From the NCBI GenBank assembly GCA_937876715.1, contig CALEGA010000005.1:1-16359 (forward strand): a stretch of DNA of 16,359 nt, written 5' to 3'. A program made the position numbers and the translations under genes. The notes below the pieces were generated by a model, which made no database searches, was not told the origin of the DNA, and worked only from the letters and a program-made list of their open reading frames with translations. Below, piece after piece: positions 5,538-11,865 of this stretch (position 1 is its first letter; the number at the start of each line of letters is the position of its first letter). The stretch is from an uncultured Candidatus Saccharibacteria bacterium. GTDB lineage: Bacteria; Patescibacteriota; Saccharimonadia; Saccharimonadales; Saccharimonadaceae.

Positions 5538-6959
5538 ATGCATTTAGAATCAGGGAGGTTCGCACAACTAAAGAGCTTTTTCCAGAACCGTGGAAAAAAG
5601 TTTTGGATTCCCATTTTTGTTTTTGCTATCGCCGGTCTCGGCTTTGGCATCTACTCCGCCGTCCGCGCTATCACCAGCGCCGGCGACGCCACCACTATTA
5701 CCGTAGCAAATAACTACCGCGGCTACACTTACGACTCAAACGCCATCTACTACGGCGCGGCATCCAGTTGGCAACCGTGGTCCACTCGTTGGTACAATGT
5801 CAACGGCAACGACGCTATGTGTCTCCAAGCTTCCAAAACTACTCCAACCGGCTCCGGTACCGCGGCTATCAACACGACCAACGTCAAGCAAATTATGCTC
5901 GCCACTGTTCCGAGCTACTCCGCCGCTTCTGTCGCCGCTGGCGGCCCTGATTACTACAGCCTTTTCAATGCCCAATATAACTGGAGCTCCAAAACTTCCG
6001 CCATCAGAAACCTTATGACTCGCGACGACGACACCAACATCGTTTATAGCACCTCTGACCCTCGCGCTCGCACAAACAGCAGTGGCGAAGAAATCGTCAA
6101 ATACACCGACTACTATTATGGCTGTAACAGCTACTATTCCACCGGATGTAACAAATCACTCGCCGGCTCGCTCGTTGACTCACGCGACGCTATCTTCGCC
6201 ATCGGTCATATGGCGGCTAGCGGCGTTTATGCAGGCGATTACTATGCGCTTGATGCGAACGATAAAGCCGTTGTTCAAGGAGTTGCGACAGATATTAATC
6301 AATGGTTCGCTTCCAACTACCCCAACGCTGCCGACGAATACGAATCTTACACCACTTGGGTCGATGCCACGCATCAGACTATCGGCTGGCTCGAATATAA
6401 AGGGCCTTCTTCTCCCACCCGCATTCGCGTTTGTAAAAAATCCACCACCGGCACTATGCTTCAAGGCGCCGTGTTCAGCTTTAGCTTCGGCACGCCAACT
6501 TACTACACGACCGGCTCTGACGGCTGTACGGCGTGGATCGAAGTTGACGCCACGAGCATTTATTACACGGAAACCACCGCTCCGACCGGCTATGTAATTT
6601 ACTCCAACGAACAAACCTGTACCGTCACCACCGAACACGCCGACAACACTTGCTGGGCGCACGACAACGAACAAGTTCCTACCGCCTACATCAAAATCAA
6701 AAAAGTCGCCGACGCTAATTCCGGCACCACCTACGCTGGTCTCACCGTCGTCGGCACCGTCTTCTCCGTCAAAAGTGGCAGTACCGAAGTCGCCACCATC
6801 ACCATTGGCTCCGACGGCACCGGCACAACTAACGTCTCGCTCCCCGTTGGCACTTACACCATCACGGAAAAAACTGCCACCGCCGGCTTCAATACCAACA
6901 GTACGTCTATGACCGTCACGCTCGACTCTAGCAACACTGCCCCGCCACTGTCGATATGA
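5538..6959 (+). CDS. Surface adhesin, N-terminal part: signal anchor, thioester-like domain, two SpaA domains
   Basis: 473 aa, secreted. A basic N-terminus and hydrophobic stretch (about 22-45) form a signal peptide. Residues about 50-285 resemble the TQXA/thioester domain at the tip of Gram-positive adhesins, which can bond covalently to host surfaces. There are seven cysteines: C196/C204, C299/C330 and C361/C372 can pair locally, leaving C95 (in DAMCLQ) alone as the candidate thioester Cys, with Q247 or Q255 as possible partner. Residues about 291-375 and 382-469 are two SpaA/CnaB-type domains. Each has a Lys early (C-K-K-S, I-K-K-V) and a Glu late (Y-Y-T-E345-T-T-A-P-T-G-Y, T-I-T-E444-K-T), the usual isopeptide pair. 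The second domain is cut off in its last strand by TGA at 6957-6959. The next frame continues the fold, so this is probably one half of a single protein. The thioester assignment is tentative; the SpaA assignment is firmer. Confidence 0.8.
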   Translation: MHLESGRFAQLKSFFQNRGKKFWIPIFVFAIAGLGFGIYSAVRAITSAGDATTITVANNYRGYTYDSNAIYYGAASSWQPWSTRWYNVNGNDAMCLQASKTTPTGSGTAAINTTNVKQIMLATVPSYSAASVAAGGPDYYSLFNAQYNWSSKTSAIRNLMTRDDDTNIVYSTSDPRARTNSSGEEIVKYTDYYYGCNSYYSTGCNKSLAGSLVDSRDAIFAIGHMAASGVYAGDYYALDANDKAVVQGVATDINQWFASNYPNAADEYESYTTWVDATHQTIGWLEYKGPSSPTRIRVCKKSTTGTMLQGAVFSFSFGTPTYYTTGSDGCTAWIEVDATSIYYTETTAPTGYVIYSNEQTCTVTTEHADNTCWAHDNEQVPTAYIKIKKVADANSGTTYAGLTVVGTVFSVKSGSTEVATITIGSDGTGTTNVSLPVGTYTITEKTATAGFNTNSTSMTVTLDSSNTAPPLSI

Positions 6960-9900
6960 CTGGCAGCCCGTTCCGGAACGACGTCATCAAAGGTAAAATT
7001 AGCCTCACCAAAACCGGTTACGAACTCGCCGCTAACGGCTCTGCCTCCTCGCGCAATCTCGGCGGCATCACTTTCACCGCCGTCAACAAAGCAGACTCCA
7101 GCCTCACTTACACCATCGGACCGACCGCCGCCGACGGCTCCGTCACTAGCCCAGAGATGATCTATGGCACTTACACCGTTACCGAAGTTCGCAGCAACGC
7201 CAACAATGCCTACGACCTCATTTCCTTTGAAGCCACCGTCAACGGTTCCAGCACCTATTCCCAAGGCACTAAAAATGATACTATTCCCGACCAACCAAGC
7301 CTCACTACCATCGCTCGCAACTCCAACTCGACTTTCGAAAACCCCGACAAAGAACTGGAAATCGCTCAGAGCGTCGGCGTGACCGACCGCATCACCTGCT
7401 CCGGTCTCCAAAACGGCGCCCAGTATAAACTTGAGGGTGAACTCTACGAACTCGCTTCCGGCACCAAACTTTCGCCAACTGGCGCTTCGACTTTCACTGC
7501 TGACGGCTCCGGCACTTGCGGCAACCTCGATATGGTCTTCTCGACTTTCGACACCTCACCTTACATTGACAAAACTCTCAGCATCAAACAGGTTCTCTAC
7601 AAAAACAACGGCACTTCCTCCAGCCCGGATTGGGTGCGCATCTTCATTCACAACGCCAACCTCGCCGACACTAACGAACAAGTCAAAGTTAAGAGCATCG
7701 AAGTCACCACTACCGCCACCAGCACTCGTGCCGCTGATAATAAAAAACTTGCCGCTGGCACCGTCACCATCAACGACAACATTCACATCGTCGGTCTCAC
7801 CAACGGTCAAAGCTACACCATCGAAGGCGCCCTCAAATACGGCACTACCACCGTCGCCAACACTTCCGCTTCCTACACGATGTCCGCCAGCACCGGCACG
7901 CCTATCGACACCACGCTTAGCTTCACTAACTTCGATTCGACGCCCTACGTTGGCAAAGATTTGACCGTCGTCATCACACTCAAAAACTCCGCCGGCGCTA
8001 CGCTCGTTGAACACGTTGCCTCCGACAACTCGGAAACTGTCTCTGTCCTCACGCCGGAAATCGGTACCACGGCAATCAACGGTCGCGACGTCTCCCTCAA
8101 TGAACACGAACTCGAAGTCGGTGCCACGACCATTCAAGACACCGTCACCTATAAAGGTCTCGTCTCCGGCGACACTTATCTCATCAAAGGTGAAGTCCAC
8201 AAGCTCAATTCCGACGGCACCGACAGCGGCACTGTCGTCTCAACCAACACTAAATCTTTCACTGCCACAGGCGAAGATAATCTCACCGGCGAGACTATCA
8301 CCTTTAACATCGACACCATCGCGAACTGCGCCGTCAACAACAAGCTCACTCTTCCGTGTAAGTTCGTCGTTTACGAATACATTTGGTTCGGCAATAACTC
8401 TCAACATTTTGCCAGCCACGAAGACCCGTCCGACCAAAACCAAATTCTCTCCGTCAAAGACCCATTCATCACCACTACCGCCACTACTACTCGCACCGAC
8501 AATAATAAATATCTCCCCATCGGCACCACTACCGTAATTGACAGCGTCGCTTACCATAACCTTATGCCAGGGCAAACCTACATCCTCAAAGGCGAACTCT
8601 ACGACCTCGCCACTATCAGTACTGCCGACCCGCCTGTCTCCACTGCCATCGACAATTTCCCCGCCGCTTCTACTTCCGGCACGGTCACAATCGATAACTT
8701 TAGCACTTTCGACTCCACTCTCCACTACGACTACACTCTCGGCAATAACCAAAAGAAATTCGTCGTTTATCAAACCCTTTACTTCGGCGACATCGAACTC
8801 TATTCCCACGCCGTGCCAGACGACGCTGACCAGACCGTCCAACTTGCGCCGCCCAAAATCCACACCAACGCCACTTACAAGTTCGACGATGGCAAGCTCC
8901 TCGGCGTCGGCGACGTCACTATGAAAGACTACATCGACTACGAGGGTCTCGTTGAGGGCGAATGGTACACCGTCGTCGGCTCAATGATCGACCCAGAGAC
9001 CGGCGAAACTGTCGAAATCGAAGACGAATTTGTCGAAAACTCCAAGACTTTCAAGGCGGACGCCAAAGGTAAAGGCACGGTCGCGCTAGAAATCAACCTC
9101 AACACTGTTCCGCTCCAAGGTCGCAGCTTCGTCGTTCACGAACGTCTCTATCGCAGCCAAAGCAAACACGGCGACGGACGCTTGCTTGATGAACACCTCG
9201 AAGCGCTTGATGAGGGCGACCAAACCATCACTGTCAAAGTCGCTTCCATCGGCACTGTCGCTAAGGACGCTCAGCAAAATCCTGACGGTTCTTACGACGA
9301 CGTCATCGACCACGAAGACGGTCAAACCATCATCGACACGGTTCATTACGACGGTCTCTTGATGGACGAGGAATACACTCTCTATGGTTATCTTTGGGAT
9401 AAAACCAACAATCGCCCGCTCCTTGACAAAGACGGTAAACGCATTGAAGCGTACGCCACTTTCACTACACCGACCAAGAAAGATAACGGCGATATCGAAA
9501 TGACTTTCCCGGTTGACGCTCACGACCTCCCAGGCGTAGAAATCGTGGTTTATGAATATCTCTTCGCCGGCAGTGAGGACGACGTCCCGCTGGACGACGA
9601 TGGCTACCCCGACACTGACGAAGTCGTCACTAAACACGAAGACCCCGAAGATGAAGATCAGACCGTTCGCGTTTCTATGCGCGTCGGCACTGAAGCGGTT
9701 GATGCTTACGACAACGACCACAAAATCGGCGTTGGCTACACTCAAATCATCGACCACCTTAAATACGAGGGCGTCACCATCGGTAAAACTTACGTCGCTA
9801 AAGGCTGGCTCGTCTATAAGAACGACGGCGACGGTCACCACGCCGGCGACAGAGTCCAAGGCGCAAGAATTACCTGCGAAGATGTGCCGATTAACACCAA

Positions 9901-10732
9901 CGATGATGAAACCGATGATGACGACGAAGAAGAGCCGGAAACTGAGCAAGTTTGCACTCGCACGCATTTCGACATTGAGGGTGCTACCACTTTCGTCGCT
10001 GGCTCCGAAGACTACGAAGAAACCACCGGCTCCGTTCTCGTTAAGCTAACCGAATTTGACTCGCGCGAACTTATCGGCGAAGAACTCGTGGTTTACGAAG
10101 AGCTTTACCTCGTCAACAACGACAGGGAAGATCTCGTCGCTGAACACAAAGACCTTGAAGACAAAGACCAGTTAATCACCGTTGATAAACCAGAAATCCA
10201 CACCATCGCCACCGATAAAGCAGACGGTGACCACGAACTCGCCAAAAACGGCGAAGTCACTATCACCGATAAGGTCTCCTACAAAGGTCTCGTCCCAGGC
10301 ACCACCTATGTCCTCCACGGTGAACTGATGGACAAGAACTCTGGCAACCGCCTCGCGGCGAGCGGCGTCACGGAAATCACTTGGGAGTTCACCCCCACCG
10401 GCGAAAGCGGCACCGAAAATCTTGAATTTACCCTCACCGCCGACGACATCAACGGCAAGGCAATCGTTGTCTTCGAGGAGCTTTACATTCTGCCGACCGA
10501 CCAAGAAGACGGTGAAAAAATCGCCGAGCACAAAGACCTCGGCGACGAAGACCAAACTGTTTGGATTGGTCCGGCACGCCCGAACACCGGTTTCTTCACC
10601 AGCCTCTTTGGTGGCGCCACCCAATCTAACGTCGTCATCTTCATTGTCGGCGGCATCGCCCTGAGCTTAGGCGGCTACGCCTTCGTTCGCCGAAAAACTC
10701 GCGTCCGTCGTGGCGAAATCAACTTCGAATAA
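6956..10732 (+). CDS. VaFE-repeat LPXTG-type surface-anchored protein (main part of the adhesin)
   Basis: 1258 aa. The ATG overlaps the upstream stop as ATGA, but it falls inside what looks like a continuous SpaA strand and linker (P-A-T-V-D-M-T-G-S-P-F-R-N-D when read back in this frame). A separate signal peptide is absent, so on its own this product would stay in the cytoplasm. Joined to the upstream frame it gives about 1731 aa. Domains: a third SpaA-type domain (11-110), eight VaFE repeats (114-1205), then a sorting signal (1206-1258). Each repeat shows I-x-D-x-V-x-Y-x-G-L, then G-E-L-type, V-V-Y/F-E and E-H-x-D...D-Q-T motifs. Six cysteines fall as pairs within repeats 1, 3 and 7. Such stalks are usually stiffened by intramolecular isopeptide bonds and attached to peptidoglycan by sortase. 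The likely role is adhesion to a host bacterium or surface; this is inference. The gene ends directly against comEC on the other strand. Confidence 0.88.
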   Translation: MTGSPFRNDVIKGKISLTKTGYELAANGSASSRNLGGITFTAVNKADSSLTYTIGPTAADGSVTSPEMIYGTYTVTEVRSNANNAYDLISFEATVNGSSTYSQGTKNDTIPDQPSLTTIARNSNSTFENPDKELEIAQSVGVTDRITCSGLQNGAQYKLEGELYELASGTKLSPTGASTFTADGSGTCGNLDMVFSTFDTSPYIDKTLSIKQVLYKNNGTSSSPDWVRIFIHNANLADTNEQVKVKSIEVTTTATSTRAADNKKLAAGTVTINDNIHIVGLTNGQSYTIEGALKYGTTTVANTSASYTMSASTGTPIDTTLSFTNFDSTPYVGKDLTVVITLKNSAGATLVEHVASDNSETVSVLTPEIGTTAINGRDVSLNEHELEVGATTIQDTVTYKGLVSGDTYLIKGEVHKLNSDGTDSGTVVSTNTKSFTATGEDNLTGETITFNIDTIANCAVNNKLTLPCKFVVYEYIWFGNNSQHFASHEDPSDQNQILSVKDPFITTTATTTRTDNNKYLPIGTTTVIDSVAYHNLMPGQTYILKGELYDLATISTADPPVSTAIDNFPAASTSGTVTIDNFSTFDSTLHYDYTLGNNQKKFVVYQTLYFGDIELYSHAVPDDADQTVQLAPPKIHTNATYKFDDGKLLGVGDVTMKDYIDYEGLVEGEWYTVVGSMIDPETGETVEIEDEFVENSKTFKADAKGKGTVALEINLNTVPLQGRSFVVHERLYRSQSKHGDGRLLDEHLEALDEGDQTITVKVASIGTVAKDAQQNPDGSYDDVIDHEDGQTIIDTVHYDGLLMDEEYTLYGYLWDKTNNRPLLDKDGKRIEAYATFTTPTKKDNGDIEMTFPVDAHDLPGVEIVVYEYLFAGSEDDVPLDDDGYPDTDEVVTKHEDPEDEDQTVRVSMRVGTEAVDAYDNDHKIGVGYTQIIDHLKYEGVTIGKTYVAKGWLVYKNDGDGHHAGDRVQGARITCEDVPINTNDDETDDDDEEEPETEQVCTRTHFDIEGATTFVAGSEDYEETTGSVLVKLTEFDSRELIGEELVVYEELYLVNNDREDLVAEHKDLEDKDQLITVDKPEIHTIATDKADGDHELAKNGEVTITDKVSYKGLVPGTTYVLHGELMDKNSGNRLAASGVTEITWEFTPTGESGTENLEFTLTADDINGKAIVVFEELYILPTDQEDGEKIAEHKDLGDEDQTVWIGPARPNTGFFTSLFGGATQSNVVIFIVGGIALSLGGYAFVRRKTRVRRGEINFE
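7295..10570 (+). repeat. Eight tandem VaFE protein repeats
   Basis: Approximate repeat borders in bases: R1 7295-7696, R2 7697-8053, R3 8054-8458, R4 8462-8848, R5 8849-9241, R6 9242-9676, R7 9677-10186, R8 10187-10570. Length is 119-170 residues each. An Asp in the I-x-D position is kept in all eight. The Glu of the VaFE motif is present in R3, R5, R6, R7 and R8 but replaced in R1 (S-I-K-Q), R2 (V-V-I-T) and R4 (V-V-Y-Q). The DNA units are diverged, so this is a protein-level repeat rather than a recent duplication. Confidence 0.85.
10571..10729 (+). other. Cell-wall sorting signal of the adhesin
   Basis: The last 53 residues have the three-part layout of a sortase substrate: R-P-N-T-G, a hydrophobic helix (about 1225-1243), and a basic tail (V-R-R-K-T-R-V-R-R). 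The Leu of LPXTG is replaced by Arg. A sortase gene is not in the window. Confidence 0.8.
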
Positions 10733-11836
10733 CTAGCGCGTCAATGGCAAATATTTCTCCGAGTTACTCCAAACTCGGAGTTTTGCCTTCTTTCGTCTTC
10801 CCGCGCGCCGCACATAATAAACTACAACCAGTATCACAATCGGCAGATAGAACAAAAACACCCACGGATTTTCTTTTGGCAGCGTCAAAATAAAACTGGT
10901 TTGTTTCGAGAAAAATTCCACCACCGCAAGATGATAATCCAGCAAAAACGTTGTAATTTTTACAACAGCAAATTTCAACCAATCAAATAAGAAAAACGAC
11001 GGCAAAAATCCCGCCAACCCCGTCAAAAACGTCAACCCCATCGCAAGGGGAATCGTCGGCAAAATCAATAAATTTGCCACCACCGCAATCGCGGAAAACG
11101 ACCCGAAAAAATACACAGAAATCGGCGCGCACATCACCAGTGCCGCCACGCTCGCGATCATAATCTCTGCCACCTTGCTTAGCTTTTTCTCTGACTTCCG
11201 TCCATAGAAAAACTCCGTCAAAATCGGTGCAATAATCAAAATACCGATAAACGATGCGAATGACAACAGCCAACCAAGGTCAATAATATAAAGCGGATTA
11301 ATCAAAAGCGTCACTGTCATCGCGAACAAAATCACTCGCCACGCTTCCAGTTTTCGCCCATAATACCAACCAATCATCGACAGCACTGCCACAATCGCGG
11401 CACGCGTAATGCTCGCCGTCCAACCGATAATCTGTCCAAAGATAAAAATAAACACCAAGCTAAACAACGCTCCCGCAAACCGCGACACTTTTCCAAACCA
11501 CTTGCGAGAAAAACCTACGATAATCCCAAGGTGCGTCCCGCTCGCCACCACAATATGCGCCAACCCCACCGCGCGCAACATTTCCAGCGTCTCTTTGTCG
11601 AGTCCGGTTTTTATACCAGCGAGATAGGCAAGCCCTAAATTCGCCTCTCTCCCACCAAGCGTATCATTGACACTTTCGGCGAACTTATCGCGCACTTCCA
11701 GTGCCAAACCTTTCGGCTCCGCTTTCGTCACATTTTTTCTTTCTTCATCCGTGAGAAGCGCGGCATTCACCACCGCAGCAATCACAATTCCCACCGCCAC
11801 CACCACAACTCCAATTCGCAGAACTTTTTTACCCAT
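10733..11836 (-). CDS. comEC: ComEC/Rec2-type DNA uptake channel, core domain only
   Basis: ComEC forms the inner-membrane channel that brings single-stranded DNA into the cell during natural transformation. The protein is almost wholly hydrophobic with many helices. It has the Competence-domain signatures L-A-H-I-V-V-A-S-G-T-H-L-G-I-I, S-I-T-R-A-A-I-V-A, and D-L-G-W-L-L-S-F-A-S. It is about 367 aa, half the usual size: the N-terminal OB-type (DUF4131) domain and the C-terminal metallo-beta-lactamase nuclease domain are absent. The start is uncertain. The ATG at 11836 (MGKKVLRIG, basic then hydrophobic) gives a normal membrane N-terminus. A TTG at 11878 adds 14 residues and has AGGAG at the ideal distance, but would overlap ftsH head to head. 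The stop abuts the adhesin stop with no gap. Confidence 0.87.
   Translation of the reverse strand: MGKKVLRIGVVVVAVGIVIAAVVNAALLTDEERKNVTKAEPKGLALEVRDKFAESVNDTLGGREANLGLAYLAGIKTGLDKETLEMLRAVGLAHIVVASGTHLGIIVGFSRKWFGKVSRFAGALFSLVFIFIFGQIIGWTASITRAAIVAVLSMIGWYYGRKLEAWRVILFAMTVTLLINPLYIIDLGWLLSFASFIGILIIAPILTEFFYGRKSEKKLSKVAEIMIASVAALVMCAPISVYFFGSFSAIAVVANLLILPTIPLAMGLTFLTGLAGFLPSFFLFDWLKFAVVKITTFLLDYHLAVVEFFSKQTSFILTLPKENPWVFLFYLPIVILVVVYYVRRAGRRKKAKLRVWSNSEKYLPLTR
10757..10784 (+). terminator. Adhesin terminator inside the comEC coding sequence
   Basis: CTCCGAGTT (10757-10765) and AACTCGGAG (10772-10780) form a 9-bp perfect stem around a 6-nt loop and are followed on the plus strand by TTTTGCCTTCTTT. 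It starts 25 nt after the adhesin stop. Because the two genes abut, it lies in the last codons of comEC. On the minus strand no U-tract follows directly, so it should act for the adhesin only. Confidence 0.78.
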
Positions 11837-11850
11837 AGGAATTGCATCTA

Positions 11851-11859
11851 TGGTACAAT
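11851..11859 (+). promoter_or_regulatory. Extended -10 promoter for leaderless ftsH
   Basis: TGGTACAAT: an extended -10 whose hexamer TACAAT (11854-11859) is 6 nt from the ATG at 11866. It supports this ATG over the in-frame TTG at 11842, which lies upstream of the promoter. The site sits in the 29 bp between the comEC ATG and the ftsH ATG. Confidence 0.7.
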
Positions 11860-11865
11860 ATAGAT

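Noticed and set aside
6957..6959. TGA read as glycine (as in Gracilibacteria/SR1) to extend the 473-aa frame
   Set aside because: Reading through in the same frame gives no SpaA-like sequence; the domain continues in the other frame. TGA also ends phoH at its normal C-terminus.
6940..6980. Classical programmed -1 frameshift signal
   Set aside because: No X-XXY-YYZ heptamer is present, the nearest hairpin touches the C run instead of lying 5-9 nt downstream, and the CGTTCCGGAACG palindrome at 6969-6980 is too far and too short. Kept only as a minor option.
9086..9967. Long minus-strand open frame (293 codons) opposite the VaFE repeats, and similar ones at 6180-6674, 7556-8200 and 8240-8863
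   Set aside because: They lie fully antisense to a well-supported gene. The sense strand rarely uses codons that read as stops in this antisense frame, and the translations are hydrophobic low-complexity sequence with no motif, promoter or ribosome-binding site.
7295..10570. CRISPR array or DNA tandem repeat
   Set aside because: The periodic units are 119-170 codons long and conserved only at protein level as VaFE domains; no short identical DNA repeats with spacers are seen.
11842..11865. Upstream TTG start adding eight residues to FtsH
   Set aside because: These codons contain the ftsH -10 box, and the ATG at 11866 begins a typical basic N-terminus at the leaderless distance.
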